From positions 1-64,000 of the forward strand of contig NZ_BMGM01000011.1 in NCBI RefSeq assembly GCF_014640195.1: a stretch of DNA of 64,000 nt, written 5' to 3'. A program made the translations under genes and the position numbers. Numbering within the stretch: the first letter of the stretch is position 1; every line of letters starts with the position of its first letter. Positions 25,990-35,977 of this stretch are shown piece by piece. Source of the DNA: Psychroflexus planctonicus (GTDB taxonomy: Bacteria; Bacteroidota; Bacteroidia; Flavobacteriales; Flavobacteriaceae). The notes under the pieces were generated by a model that did no database searches, had not been told where the DNA came from, and saw nothing but the letters and a program-made list of their open reading frames with translations.

Positions 25990-27825
25990 TTATTCATTTA
26001 ACACCTGAAATTGGATAAATGAGTCGTTATACACCCGATGTGTCTGTGTTTTGTAGTCTTCTTCTTTGGCTTCAAAAATATTTTCAACAAAGGTTTGCGG
26101 GTTTCTATCTACATACGGAAACCAAGTGCTTTGTACTTGAATTTGTAATTTATGTCCTTTTTTGAAGGTATGGTTAATGTCTTGCAAAGTTAAATCTACT
26201 TGCGTTTTGGTATTCGGTTGAAAGGCTTCTGGTTTATCAAAAGTATTTCGGTATTTGCCACGTATTACTTCACTTCTTACCATCATGTGGTAATTGCTCA
26301 TGCTCAAATGGTCTTGCATGCTTTCTGTATCTTCTGCATCGTGTGGGTGCACATCAATTACTTTTACAATCCAATCGGCATCGGTTCCTGTGGTAGCTAC
26401 TTGTAATGAAGCTAAAATTTCACCAGACAATTTCATGTCTTCTTCTAAAACTTCCGTTTCATACACCATTACATCTGGTCTGCGAGCCGCAAAACGCTGA
26501 TCGTCTGTCATGTACTTTCTTGGCGTAAAAGTGACTTTAATGTCTTCTGTAAATGGAACCGGTTTAGTAATATCACTCACAAATTCTTGGTAGGTTTCTG
26601 TTGAAGCTGTTTTGCTTAAATTTTGATTTTCACCTAAATAAAAAGTAACTTCTTCTGCTTTGGCCGGCGGCCAATTTTCATATTCATCCCAAGAGTTAGA
26701 ACCGGTATCAAAAACAAGTGCTTCTGGCAAATCCATTTCACCTTCATCTTTTAGGAAATGATTGAAAAATTTGGCTTCCACTTCTTCTTGATAATACTGC
26801 GAAAGGTCATCGCCAAAATAAATATTCCCTACCGATTGACTTTTACTCAATCTGGCCCAATCTCCATGACTCCAAGGACCAAAAACCATCATATTGAAGT
26901 TCTCGCTGTTTTTTTCTAAGCTTTTATAAATTTCAAATGGACCATATAAATCTTCAGCATCAAATAAACCACCTACCGTCATCACAGCTGGTTTTACGTT
27001 TTTCATATGTTGAATTAATCCGCGTTTTTGCCAAAATTCATCATAATCTGGGTGTTCTTTCAGTTGTTGCCAAAACACATTGTCTTCCTTATAGTATTCA
27101 TCTAAATTACTCAATGGACCAATATCCATAAAAAATTGATAGGGATCTTTTGTGCCGATATCTGGAATGTTGTACCAAGATGAAGCTGTGGGTTCATCTT
27201 TCATATAACCAAAAACTGATGTAGCTATCCAATAACTCAATAAGTAAGCGCCATTGTGATGAAAATCGTCAAAATAAAAATCGCCAATTGGAGCTTGTGG
27301 TGAAGCGGCTTTGAGAGCAGGATGATCTGATAAAACCGACATGGCTGCGTAATGTCCTGGGTAAGAAATTCCCCAAGTTCCTACTTTACCATTATTATTG
27401 TTTACATTTTTTACTAACCAATCTATAGTATCGAAAGTATCTGAAGCTTCATCGGTTTGTTTTTTCTTTTTATTGGGAATGTAGGCGCGCATATTGTCGT
27501 AAACACCTTCACTCATCCAGCGACCACGTACATCTTGATAAACAATAATATTACCTTCTTTCATTAAAGTTTGGCTTGGCCCGATGTTTCTTCTAAATTG
27601 ATTTTCACCATACGGACGACTGCTGTAAGGCGTTCTTTGAAGTAAAATTGGATATGCTTTGGTTTTATCTTTTGGAGAGTAAATCGTGGTGTGTAATTTA
27701 ATACCGTCACGCATTTCAATCTGCACTTCTTGTTTGTTATAATGTTCTGAAACAACGAAGTTTTCTTGTGCATTTGCATATAAGAAAAAACCTACAAATG
27801 CAATTAATAATCCTATTTTATTCAT
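25990..27825 (-). CDS. CocE/NonD-family secreted hydrolase
   Basis: This protein of 611 residues has a signal peptide (1-20, YANAQ). The X-Pro dipeptidyl-peptidase S15 / CocE domain follows, with the nucleophile in GTWGISYPGH (serine about 154). The oxyanion and acid-side motifs LQRTPYSSRPYG, YQDVRGRWMSEG and VGGLFDAEDLYG are visible, as is the histidine-bearing VFGPWSHGDWAR. The C-terminal third is the jelly-roll domain (from about 400). Family members are serine esterases, amidases or dipeptidases. Substrate is not predictable. The signal peptide places it in the periplasm, and no T9SS tail is present. Confidence 0.92.
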   Translation of the reverse strand: MNKIGLLIAFVGFFLYANAQENFVVSEHYNKQEVQIEMRDGIKLHTTIYSPKDKTKAYPILLQRTPYSSRPYGENQFRRNIGPSQTLMKEGNIIVYQDVRGRWMSEGVYDNMRAYIPNKKKKQTDEASDTFDTIDWLVKNVNNNNGKVGTWGISYPGHYAAMSVLSDHPALKAASPQAPIGDFYFDDFHHNGAYLLSYWIATSVFGYMKDEPTASSWYNIPDIGTKDPYQFFMDIGPLSNLDEYYKEDNVFWQQLKEHPDYDEFWQKRGLIQHMKNVKPAVMTVGGLFDAEDLYGPFEIYKSLEKNSENFNMMVFGPWSHGDWARLSKSQSVGNIYFGDDLSQYYQEEVEAKFFNHFLKDEGEMDLPEALVFDTGSNSWDEYENWPPAKAEEVTFYLGENQNLSKTASTETYQEFVSDITKPVPFTEDIKVTFTPRKYMTDDQRFAARRPDVMVYETEVLEEDMKLSGEILASLQVATTGTDADWIVKVIDVHPHDAEDTESMQDHLSMSNYHMMVRSEVIRGKYRNTFDKPEAFQPNTKTQVDLTLQDINHTFKKGHKLQIQVQSTWFPYVDRNPQTFVENIFEAKEEDYKTQTHRVYNDSFIQFQVLNE

Positions 27826-27894
27826 CTTTAAAAATTAAATTTCGACTAAAATAGTAAAAAGCAATTTGTAGGTTTTCTGTTAAGATGTATTTAA

Positions 27895-28329
27895 CTAGAA
27901 ATTTAGGTTAATAACTTGCGTTTCATCTTTAAATTCAAATTTTACTTGTTCCCAATTGGGTGGTCCCATTTGATTTGGAGTTCCAGACATGGCGTAATCT
28001 TCTATTGGCATTCCATTTTCATTGAAGTCCATTTGCTGGTTAGCATTGATGTCGTGGTAGGCGGTAACAGCATAAAATCTGTAAGGAATAGCATCAAAAA
28101 CAAGTTCAATACTGGAATCTTCTCCTACTTCTACCTTAGTAGATTTGAAAAAGTTACGCGTCATAAAATCTTGTTTTTTGTTGTAAATAGCAATGTAAAT
28201 CACTCCTTTGTTATTTACATTCACATTGCTCAACTGTAATTTCATTTCACCCGTGTTTTTGGTAGAAACTGGGTTTTGAACTAAATTAAAAGCCATAAAA
28301 AAGGCAATACATAACATTGTTTTCATCAT
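27895..28329 (-). CDS. DUF2141 secreted protein
   Basis: This protein of 144 residues has a signal peptide and a DUF2141 beta-sandwich. It includes GVIYIAIYNKKQDFM, the hallmark YAVTAYHDINANQQMDFNENGMPIEDYAMS and a final PNWEQVKFEF. The DINANQQMDFN loop is rich in Asp and Asn and looks able to bind calcium. Function is unknown. It follows the hydrolase gene on the same strand after about 70 bases. Either of two adjacent ATG codons may be the start. Confidence 0.85.
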   Translation of the reverse strand: MMKTMLCIAFFMAFNLVQNPVSTKNTGEMKLQLSNVNVNNKGVIYIAIYNKKQDFMTRNFFKSTKVEVGEDSSIELVFDAIPYRFYAVTAYHDINANQQMDFNENGMPIEDYAMSGTPNQMGPPNWEQVKFEFKDETQVINLNF

Positions 28330-28434
28330 ACTGTTTTTTAAGTTATGAAACGAAAGTAACGTAAAGCCTAAGTGCTAAATAGTAAAAAAGGATGAACTGT
28401 TGAATAGAAAAGATGAATTGAAAATAATCGAAAT

Positions 28435-29022
28435 TTACTTACCGATTAACCTTAAAAATTCATTTCTGGTTTCACTTTTCTGAAATTCGCCACGAAAGCC
28501 AGATGTAGTGGTAGCGGAGTTTTGTTTTTGAACACCCCGCATCATCATACACATGTGGTGTGCTTCAATTACCACAGCCACTCCTTTTGGTTCTAAAGTG
28601 GTATTGATGCATTCTAGAATGTCATGCGTTAATCGCTCTTGAACTTGCAAACGTCTGGCAAATACATCTACAATTCGTGGCAGTTTACTCAATCCAACAA
28701 TATGACCGTTTGGTATGTAAGCAATATGTGCTTTTCCGAAGAATGGTAGCATGTGATGCTCGCAAAGCGAATACAACTCGATGTCTTTTACAATAACCAT
28801 ATCGTCATACTCTTCAGGAAACATTGCAGAAAGCAAAATTTCTTTCGGATTCATCTCGTATCCCTGAGTTAAAAATTGCATGGCTTTCGCTGCGCGTTCT
28901 GGTGTTTTAACAATACCAGCCCGTTCTGGGTTTTCTCCAACTGAATGTAAAATAGATAAATAACTATCTTTTATCTCTTCTGTATATTCTTGGGTGTATT
29001 CTTCAAGTATCTTGTAAGACAT
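28435..29022 (-). CDS. folE: GTP cyclohydrolase I
   Basis: FolE converts GTP to 7,8-dihydroneopterin triphosphate, the first step of folate (and tetrahydrobiopterin) synthesis. The protein has 195 residues. Zinc ligands are Cys87 and His90 in [19 protein letters not shown], and Cys158 in [38 protein letters not shown] is also diagnostic. It lies one base after msrA and is probably cotranscribed. Confidence 0.96.
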   Translation of the reverse strand: MSYKILEEYTQEYTEEIKDSYLSILHSVGENPERAGIVKTPERAAKAMQFLTQGYEMNPKEILLSAMFPEEYDDMVIVKDIELYSLCEHHMLPFFGKAHIAYIPNGHIVGLSKLPRIVDVFARRLQVQERLTHDILECINTTLEPKGVAVVIEAHHMCMMMRGVQKQNSATTTSGFRGEFQKSETRNEFLRLIGK

Positions 29023-29023
29023 C

Positions 29024-29566
29024 TTAACTATTTTTAATTAATAAGTGTTGAAATTTTTTTCGTAAAGTTGATAATTTAGGTTCGATGATTAATTGACAAT
29101 ACCTAAATTCAGTATTGCGCTGGTAAAAATCTTGATGTTCTTCTTCTGCTTTATAAAAAGGAGAAGCTGGAGTTACTTCGGTAACAATTGGATTATGATA
29201 TACATTTTCACTTTCTATAGAAGTTATTACGTTTTCAGCAATTTGTTTTTGCGTATCATTTTTATAAAAGATAGCGCTTCTGTATTGAGTGCCTACATCG
29301 TAACCTTGTTTATTTAACGTGGTGGGATCATGCGTTGCAAAAAAAACGTATAAAATTTGTTCGTATGAAATTACATCTTCATCAAAAAAAATCTGTATGG
29401 CTTCAGCGTGACCTGTTCGGCCCATGACTACTTCTCTATATGGTGGATTTTTAATAGTTCCGCCAGTAAAGCCTGAATGAACTTCTTTTACGCCTTGTAA
29501 TTGTAAAAAAACTGCTTCTGTACACCAAAAACAGCCGTTTGCTAAAATTGCCTCAGATAAAGCCAT
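29024..29566 (-). CDS. msrA: peptide methionine sulfoxide reductase A
   Basis: MsrA reduces the S form of methionine sulfoxide in proteins and free methionine. The catalytic motif [10 protein letters not shown] has the nucleophilic cysteine at 12. [27 protein letters not shown] and [23 protein letters not shown] are family signatures. It has 180 residues and no signal peptide, so it is cytoplasmic. A -7 box (CAAAACTA on the plus strand, 29590-29597) lies upstream, giving a short leader. It is the first gene of a pair with folE. Confidence 0.95.
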   Translation of the reverse strand: MALSEAILANGCFWCTEAVFLQLQGVKEVHSGFTGGTIKNPPYREVVMGRTGHAEAIQIFFDEDVISYEQILYVFFATHDPTTLNKQGYDVGTQYRSAIFYKNDTQKQIAENVITSIESENVYHNPIVTEVTPASPFYKAEEEHQDFYQRNTEFRYCQLIIEPKLSTLRKKFQHLLIKNS

Positions 29567-29589
29567 ATTTATTTTTGATATTTGTTGAA

Positions 29590-29597
29590 CAAAACTA
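29590..29597 (-). promoter_or_regulatory. -7 box for msrA-folE
   Basis: The minus strand reads TAGTTTTG, an exact TAnnTTTG match. A start near 29583 would leave about 17 bases before the ATG. The only upstream CAA (TTG on the minus strand) within reach gives a short 13-base spacer. Confidence 0.45.
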
Positions 29598-29694
29598 TGT
29601 ATTAATTAAACAAATAATATTCATTTAACGTATAATTAGCAGCAGAAAAAAGGAATTGATTTTATACCTTAGCGAAATCTAAATTAGCTTACTT

Positions 29695-30378
29695 ATGATA
29701 AAAGCTCAGCAAATTAATAAGCATTACAAAGACCTACAAGTTCTAGATAATGTAGATTTACATATACAGAAAGGTGAAATTGTTTCGATTGTAGGAGCTT
29801 CGGGAGCTGGAAAAACCACTTTATTACAAATATTAGGAACCTTGGAAAAGGCGGATGAGCAACCAAATCCAACTATCGAAATAAATTCCATTCATGTAAC
29901 TAAATTGAATGCTAAGCAACTGGCTTCATTTAGAAATGAACATATTGGATTTATTTTTCAATTTCATCAGTTATTACCGGAATTTACGGCTCTTGAAAAT
30001 TGTTGTATTCCAGCTTTCATCAAAAAAACACCCAAACAAGAAGTCGAAAAAAGAGCTAAAGAATTACTTTCATTTTTAGGTTTATCAGGCAGAGAAAACC
30101 ATAAGCCCAACCAGTTAAGCGGTGGAGAACAACAGCGTGTGGCAGTTGCAAGGGCTTTAATTAATGAGCCTTCGGTGATTTTTGCAGATGAGCCCAGTGG
30201 CAATTTAGATTCTGCTTCTGCTGAACATTTACACAAACTATTTTTTGATTTACGCGATCAATTTGGTCAGACTTTTGTAATTGTTACGCATAATGATGAT
30301 TTGGCGAACATGGCTGATCGAAAATTAGAAATGTTGGATGGAAAAATAATAAAACACAATCAAAAGATTGAATCTTAA
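29695..30378 (+). CDS. lolD: LolD-like lipoprotein-sorting ABC ATPase
   Basis: This protein of 227 residues has a full ABC ATPase set: Walker A GASGAGKT (about 34-41), signature LSGGEQQR, Walker [14 protein letters not shown] and the H-loop VTHN. It belongs to the LolD/MacB/FtsE group, and the [16 protein letters not shown] phrase fits LolD, the energy source for release of lipoproteins to the outer membrane. No LolCE permease gene lies beside it, as is common in flavobacteria. It overlaps the next gene by 11 bases. Confidence 0.85.
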   Translation: MIKAQQINKHYKDLQVLDNVDLHIQKGEIVSIVGASGAGKTTLLQILGTLEKADEQPNPTIEINSIHVTKLNAKQLASFRNEHIGFIFQFHQLLPEFTALENCCIPAFIKKTPKQEVEKRAKELLSFLGLSGRENHKPNQLSGGEQQRVAVARALINEPSVIFADEPSGNLDSASAEHLHKLFFDLRDQFGQTFVIVTHNDDLANMADRKLEMLDGKIIKHNQKIES

Positions 30379-31126
30379 GGAATTAAAAACTTTTCTAGAT
30401 AGCAAAGCTGAAATTTACAACCAACCTAAATTTATAGGCACTGACCCCATACAAATGCCTAGAAAATTTGCTTTAAAAGAAGACATTGAAATTTCAGGTT
30501 TTTTAATCGCTACTATTGCTTGGGGAAATCGAAAAAGCATTATCAATAACGGCGAAAAACTACTTTCCATCATGGGAAATTCTCCCTTTGATTTTGTAAT
30601 GAATTATAAGTTGAAATCGCCTAAATATGAATTTGTTCACCGCACATTTAACTCAACAGATTTACATTATTTTTTTCAAGCGCTTCAACATATCTACCAA
30701 AATCACGGAGGTTTAGAAGCTGTTTTTGAAAGGCATCAAGATGAACAATTTTTAATGCCAGCTATTTATAAATTGAAGCAATTGTTTTTTGAACTTCCTC
30801 ATGAAACAAGAACCGAAAAACACATTAGTAATCCGTTGAAAAATTCTGCATGTAAACGCATTAATATGTTTTTACGTTGGATGGTAAGAAAAGACCATAA
30901 CGGAGTTGACTTTGGAATTTGGGAAAAGCTTTCACCTGCAAAACTTTCTTGTCCGTTAGATGTACATTCAGGTAAAATTGCAAGAGAATTGAAGCTTTTA
31001 AATCGAAAACAAAACGATGCAAAAGCCGTTTTAGAATTGGATAAAAAACTTAGAAAATTAGACCCAATTGATCCTGTGAAATATGATTTTGCTCTATTTG
31101 GCTTAAATGCTTTCGAAGATTTTTAA
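30368..31126 (+). CDS. TIGR02757-family protein
   Basis: This protein of 252 residues matches a conserved Bacteroidetes family of unknown function (TIGR02757). Supporting phrases are [43 protein letters not shown] and [17 protein letters not shown]. The last two are reminiscent of helix-hairpin-helix DNA glycosylase folds, but no catalytic residues are evident. The start is a TTG at 30368 that overlaps the lolD end, and there is no nearby ATG consistent with the family's N-terminus ([13 protein letters not shown]). Confidence 0.82.
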   Translation: MNLKELKTFLDSKAEIYNQPKFIGTDPIQMPRKFALKEDIEISGFLIATIAWGNRKSIINNGEKLLSIMGNSPFDFVMNYKLKSPKYEFVHRTFNSTDLHYFFQALQHIYQNHGGLEAVFERHQDEQFLMPAIYKLKQLFFELPHETRTEKHISNPLKNSACKRINMFLRWMVRKDHNGVDFGIWEKLSPAKLSCPLDVHSGKIARELKLLNRKQNDAKAVLELDKKLRKLDPIDPVKYDFALFGLNAFEDF

Positions 31127-31141
31127 ATCTACTGCATAAAA

Positions 31142-31168
31142 AAACCGCTGCTTAAAAAACAACGGTTT
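31142..31168. terminator. imperfect terminator hairpin
   Basis: AAACCGCTG (31142-31150) pairs with CAACGGTTT (31160-31168) with one mismatch and a 9-base loop. It lies between convergent genes, TIGR02757 and aconitase. The stem is short and flanking T-runs are weak. Confidence 0.45.
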
Positions 31169-31191
31169 GTATCTTTAAAAATAAAACAATT

Positions 31192-33456
31192 TTACTTGTT
31201 CATTTTTTTAATCATATTTAAAGCTGAACCTTCTTTATACCAACCAATTTGTGTTTCGTTGTAGGTGTGGTTAGCTTTAATGGTATCTTTTGTTCCATCA
31301 GCGTGAACAACTTCAATAGTTAAAGGCTTGTCTTCAGCAAAATCCTTCAAATCTATAAAGTTGAATGTATCATCTTCTTGAATCAAATCGTAATCGTCTT
31401 CATTTTGAAAAGTGATACCTAACATTCCTTGCTTTTTCAAGTTAGTTTCGTGAATTCTAGCAAAAGATTTCACTAGTACTACACGAACACCAAGATGTCT
31501 TGGTTCCATAGCAGCATGCTCACGAGAAGAACCTTCACCGTAATTGTGATCTCCTACCACAACCGTTGGAATGCCTTCTGCTTTGTATTGACGTTGTGTT
31601 TTAGGTACCGCATCGTACTCACCTGTAATTTGACTTTTTACAAAATTGGTTTGTTTATTAAAAGCGTTTACTGCACCAATCAAACAGTTATCAGAAATAT
31701 TATCTAAATGACCGCGGTATTTCAACCAAGGTCCAGCCATAGAAATATGGTCTGTTGTACATTTTCCGTGTGCTTTAATCAATAGTTTAGCACCGATTAA
31801 ATTCTCACCATCCCAAGGATCAAAAGGTTCAAGTAATTGAAGTCGGTTAGAATCTTCGGCAACTTTTACTTGTACGTGGCTTCCGTCTTCTTCTGGTTTT
31901 ACGTAACCATTTTCTTCTACATCAAATCCCAATGGTGGAAGTTCAATTCCTTTTGGAGCTTCTAATTTTACTTCTTCTCCGTCTTCATTGATCAATGTAT
32001 CATTCATTGGGTCAAAATCAAGACGACCTGAAATTGCAATAGCAGCAACCATTTCTGGTGAACCCACAAATGCGTGTGTATTCGGGTTTCCATCAGCACG
32101 TTTTGAAAAGTTTCGGTTAAAGGAATGAACAATGGTGTTTTTTTCATCTCCTTTACGGTCACTTCTATCCCACTGACCAATACACGGTCCACAAGCATTG
32201 GTAAATATAGTTGCACCAAGATCTTCAAATACCTTTAATAATCCGTCGCGTTCTGCTGTAAAGCGAATTTGCTCTGAACCTGGATTGATTCCGAAGTCTG
32301 ATTTTGGTTTCAATTTTTTATCTACCGCTTGTTGTGCAATAGAAGCTGCTCGGGTTAAATCTTCGTAAGAAGAATTGGTACAAGAACCAATTAAACCCCA
32401 ATCAACTTTAATAGGCCAATCGTTTTTCTTGGCTTTTTCTCCTAATTCTCCAACTGGAGTTGCCAAGTCTGGCGTAAAAGGTCCGTTTAAATGTGGACGT
32501 AAAGTTGAAAGATCTATCTCAATTACTTGATCAAAGTATTTTTCTGGATTATCATAAACTTCTTGATCTCCAGTTAAGTGTTCTCTAATTTTATTGGCTT
32601 CATCTGCAATATCATTACGATCTGTGGCTCTTAAAAAGCGTTCCATAGAATCATCATAACCAAAAGTAGAAGTGGTTGCTCCAATTTCGGCTCCCATATT
32701 ACAAATGGTTCCTTTTCCTGTACAAGATAAATTTTTAGCGCCTTCACCAAAATATTCTACAATACAACCGGTTCCACCTTTCACCGTTAAGATTTGCGCC
32801 ACTTTAAGAATAACATCTTTTGCTGCCGTCCAACCTTGTGGGTTTCCAGTAAGTTTTACACCGATAAGTTTTGGAAATTTTAATTCCCAAGGCATTCCTG
32901 CCATAACGTCAACGGCGTCTGCTCCTCCTACTCCAACTGCAACCATTCCTAAACCACCAGCATTAACAGTATGTGAGTCTGTTCCAATCATCATTCCACC
33001 CGGAAATGCATAATTTTCTAAAACTACTTGGTGAATAATTCCTGCTCCTGGTCGCCAAAAACCAATTCCATATTTATTGGAAACTGACTCTAAAAAATCA
33101 AATACTTCGTTAGAAGTTTCGTTGGCACGTTCTAAATCTTTTTTTGCTCCTTGTTTAGCTTGAATAAGGTGATCGCAATGAACAGTTGTAGGAACCGCTA
33201 CTTGTTCTTTACCAGCTTGCATAAATTGCAAAAGAGCCATTTGAGCAGTAGCATCTTGACAAGCGATACGATCTGGTGCAAAGTTCACGTAATCCTTACC
33301 ACGTTCTAATTTTTTAGATGGATCTCCATCCCATAAATGTGAATATAAAATTTTCTCTGAAAGGGTTAATGGTGTTCCAACTGCTTCGCGTGCTTTTTTT
33401 ACACGCTCGTCCATTTGTTGGTACACCTTCTTGATCATATCAATATCAAATGCCAT
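31192..33456 (-). CDS. aconitate hydratase
   Basis: Aconitase interconverts citrate and isocitrate in the TCA cycle with a 4Fe-4S cluster. The protein has 754 residues from the ATG at 33456 ([15 protein letters not shown]). The longer frame from a GTG at 33483 runs into the -7 box and is unlikely. Cluster ligands lie in [13 protein letters not shown] and [11 protein letters not shown]. The swivel domain shows [15 protein letters not shown] and [15 protein letters not shown]. The sequence resembles the mitochondrial-type aconitase used in Bacteroidetes. It is a single-gene unit. Confidence 0.96.
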   Translation of the reverse strand: MAFDIDMIKKVYQQMDERVKKAREAVGTPLTLSEKILYSHLWDGDPSKKLERGKDYVNFAPDRIACQDATAQMALLQFMQAGKEQVAVPTTVHCDHLIQAKQGAKKDLERANETSNEVFDFLESVSNKYGIGFWRPGAGIIHQVVLENYAFPGGMMIGTDSHTVNAGGLGMVAVGVGGADAVDVMAGMPWELKFPKLIGVKLTGNPQGWTAAKDVILKVAQILTVKGGTGCIVEYFGEGAKNLSCTGKGTICNMGAEIGATTSTFGYDDSMERFLRATDRNDIADEANKIREHLTGDQEVYDNPEKYFDQVIEIDLSTLRPHLNGPFTPDLATPVGELGEKAKKNDWPIKVDWGLIGSCTNSSYEDLTRAASIAQQAVDKKLKPKSDFGINPGSEQIRFTAERDGLLKVFEDLGATIFTNACGPCIGQWDRSDRKGDEKNTIVHSFNRNFSKRADGNPNTHAFVGSPEMVAAIAISGRLDFDPMNDTLINEDGEEVKLEAPKGIELPPLGFDVEENGYVKPEEDGSHVQVKVAEDSNRLQLLEPFDPWDGENLIGAKLLIKAHGKCTTDHISMAGPWLKYRGHLDNISDNCLIGAVNAFNKQTNFVKSQITGEYDAVPKTQRQYKAEGIPTVVVGDHNYGEGSSREHAAMEPRHLGVRVVLVKSFARIHETNLKKQGMLGITFQNEDDYDLIQEDDTFNFIDLKDFAEDKPLTIEVVHADGTKDTIKANHTYNETQIGWYKEGSALNMIKKMNK

Positions 33457-33827
33457 ATAATTTATTTTTTTGTAAGTGACCACAAAAATACAAAATTGCT
33501 AGCATTTTTAAAGTATCTCTAAATTTATCATAAAAACTAAAAATTAATAAATAAGAGACTTTATTTCTTTAAAGATTTTGATGAATCATCATTCTAAATT
33601 ATATATTTTACGAAATTGACATTTTACAGAGACAAGCTATCGTATTAAAAATAAAAAGAAGTGTAATTTAGAGTGGTTTTATATAATTTGTATTGATAAC
33701 AAGAAAATTTAATTCTGTAAGGTTTTTGAGATTGCAATTTAAATTCTAAAAAAATTACTATAATCACTTTAGCTTCAAAATTTTAAAGTTGATTTGAAAT
33801 CTTTAAGTAATATTAAACCAAACTTTA
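33457..33827. other. AT-rich intergenic region upstream of aconitase
   Basis: I found no ORF of note. The one recognisable element is a minus-strand -7 box, CAAAAATA on the plus strand at 33483-33490, which would start transcription near 33476 and leave a 20-base leader before the aconitase ATG. The rest is AT-rich and shows no hairpin I would defend. Confidence 0.5.
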
Positions 33828-34988
33828 TTAATTGAGTTGGCTTGGAATGTATTCTAAACCAATATTTAATAAAATTTCATCACCTTCTTTAACAATAATG
33901 CTGGTAGGATAATTCATATCGTTATAATCATATTCAAAAGTCTTGGTTTCGGTACCGTTTAAAGTATATTTAACAGGATTATTTTTATTAATATATTTCA
34001 AATTTGGCAAAAATTTTAAGATTTCACGTAAAGGCTCATCTAAATACAATAAACCACCAACATCAACTAAATGAGAAACATTAGCATTTTCTGCTAGAAA
34101 AGGATTGTATGTGTGAAAATTGTTTTTTTGATCATATTCAATATTCAAAATATTGTCGTCATAACTAATTTCTATAAGGTTACCAGATTCTGAATAATCA
34201 AAATATATGGAATTAGTTTCTTGTGTATTTACATTTGTATAAATAGTACTAGTCAACCTACCTTCATAATCTAAAGTATATTCGACATTTTTTTCAAATT
34301 GTAAAATCTCTTCACCTAGAAATTCATTAATATGTTTATTTGTTAATGTGTATGAATTTGATGTGAAGTTATCATACCCATATTTATAGTAAACATCGAA
34401 TCCATTCCTCCAGATAATATTATCAAATAGTCCATTTGGTGAATAAGATATTTGCGCAGAACCGTAGTAACCACTAGCGTTCATAACTGTTCTTAAATTA
34501 CCATTCGAATTGTAATAATAAACGTAACCTGTCCCATGATAATGATTTGTTTCTAACAGTTTTTCAGTTAAATTTTCATTTTCATTATATTTTAGGTTTA
34601 TCATCGTATCTCCAAAAAAGTATTTCGTCAATAAAAATTTCCCATTACTTTGTGTTGTAAATGAATCTGATATTGATACTAAATTGTTGTTTATATTTTT
34701 GAATTCTAGCCTTATATTGTATTCAGTAGAAGGAGATAAGTTTTCTAAGTAATATTCTTTAATTGAAATTTGGTCATCGACTAAACTTTCGTTTACATAC
34801 AATGAAAAATAAGTATCATCTAACATATTCTCTTCGTTTAATTCCCAAATTATATCTGCAGATGTAGCTCCAATATTTTGCACATTAATTTCGAAAGAGT
34901 TATCTAAATTTATTAGATTATTTTCATCGTCGGAACAGGATATACTTAACAATATTACTAATATTAGAAGTAATTTTAAATATTTCAT
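33828..34988 (-). CDS. lipoprotein with FN3-like and YD-repeat-like regions
   Basis: This lipoprotein of 386 residues has its lipobox cysteine at 18 (LLSISCSDDENN). A fibronectin-III-like domain at about 30-115 shows VQNIGATSADIIWELNEEN and LENLSPSTEYNIRLEFKN. The remainder has irregular tyrosine-rich repeats such as YYYNSNGNLRTV, YKYGYDNFTSN, YTLDYEGRLTST and FDYSESGNLIEISYDD, similar to short YD repeats of RHS-like proteins. I do not recognise a full family. Composition is richer in Asn and Tyr than its neighbours and it stands alone between core genes, so it may be accessory. Confidence 0.75.
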   Translation of the reverse strand: MKYLKLLLILVILLSISCSDDENNLINLDNSFEINVQNIGATSADIIWELNEENMLDDTYFSLYVNESLVDDQISIKEYYLENLSPSTEYNIRLEFKNINNNLVSISDSFTTQSNGKFLLTKYFFGDTMINLKYNENENLTEKLLETNHYHGTGYVYYYNSNGNLRTVMNASGYYGSAQISYSPNGLFDNIIWRNGFDVYYKYGYDNFTSNSYTLTNKHINEFLGEEILQFEKNVEYTLDYEGRLTSTIYTNVNTQETNSIYFDYSESGNLIEISYDDNILNIEYDQKNNFHTYNPFLAENANVSHLVDVGGLLYLDEPLREILKFLPNLKYINKNNPVKYTLNGTETKTFEYDYNDMNYPTSIIVKEGDEILLNIGLEYIPSQLN

Positions 34989-35015
34989 AATTTACTTTTC
35001 ATAAATATACAAAAA

Positions 35016-35969
35016 TTAAAGCAGTTTACTAATAATCTCTTCGATGCTTAATCCTTCAGCTTCAGCTTTATAGTTTTTGAGTATGCGGTGTCTTAGAATT
35101 CCAGTAGCAACTGCTTTTACATCTTCAATATCTGGTGAATATTTTCCGTTGAGAGCTGCATGTGTTTTAGCACCAATAATTAAATTCTGTGAAGCTCTAG
35201 GACCCGCTCCCCAATCTACAAATTCTTTAACTAAATCTGTTGCTGAAGCTTCATTAGGGCGAGTTTTAGCTACTAAACTTACAGCATATTCAATTACGTT
35301 ATCTGCAACAGGAATACGCCTTATAAGCTGCTGATAATTTAAAATATCTTGGCCTGTAAATAATGGGTTGATTTGATATGTAATATCTTGAGTAGTTGCT
35401 TTAACTACATCTACTTCTTCCTGAAAACTTGGATAGGTTAGTTTTACGGCAAACATAAAACGGTCTAATTGTGCTTCAGGCAATGGATAAGTTCCTTCTT
35501 GTTCAATTGGGTTTTGAGTTGCTAAAACAAAATAAGGTTTTTGTAAAGGATAATTTTTACCACCAACTGTAACCGCTTTTTCCTGCATAGCTTCTAATAA
35601 GGCAGCTTGAGTTTTGGGTGGAGTTCTATTAATTTCGTCTGCTAAAACAATATTTGAAAAAACAGGTCCTTTTAAAAATTTAAAATTTCGTTGCTCGTCT
35701 AGAATTTCTGAACCAACTATATCGCTAGGCATTAAATCTGGCGTAAACTGAATACGCTTGAAATCTAAGCCTAAAGTTTTAGAAATGGTATTTACCAAAA
35801 GTGTTTTTGCTAAACCTGGCACACCTATTAACAAGGCATGTCCGCCAGAAAAAATAGAATTTAAAACTTGGTCTATTACAGCTTCCTGGCCTACAATTAC
35901 TTTCGCAATTTCAGCTTTAAGCGCTTTGTTTTTTTGTACAAGTTCATCTATTAGGGCAACGTCTTTCAT
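35016..35969 (-). CDS. MoxR-family AAA+ ATPase
   Basis: This protein of 317 residues has Walker A GVPGLAKT (near 50), the MoxR insert region, Walker B VLADEINRTPPKTQAALLEAMQE and the sensor region FVLATQNPIEQEGTYPLPEAQLDRF. MoxR ATPases remodel or insert cofactors into partner proteins, often with von Willebrand A (DUF58) partners, which are absent here on the downstream side. It follows the surA-like gene by 8 bases and is probably the last gene of the periplasmic folding operon. Confidence 0.93.
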   Translation of the reverse strand: MKDVALIDELVQKNKALKAEIAKVIVGQEAVIDQVLNSIFSGGHALLIGVPGLAKTLLVNTISKTLGLDFKRIQFTPDLMPSDIVGSEILDEQRNFKFLKGPVFSNIVLADEINRTPPKTQAALLEAMQEKAVTVGGKNYPLQKPYFVLATQNPIEQEGTYPLPEAQLDRFMFAVKLTYPSFQEEVDVVKATTQDITYQINPLFTGQDILNYQQLIRRIPVADNVIEYAVSLVAKTRPNEASATDLVKEFVDWGAGPRASQNLIIGAKTHAALNGKYSPDIEDVKAVATGILRHRILKNYKAEAEGLSIEEIISKLL

Positions 35970-35977
35970 AAGTTATT

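Noticed and set aside
29695-31126. lolD with TIGR02757 considered as a novel transporter operon
   Set aside because: The second protein has no membrane segments and belongs to a conserved unrelated family; the overlap is only gene packing.
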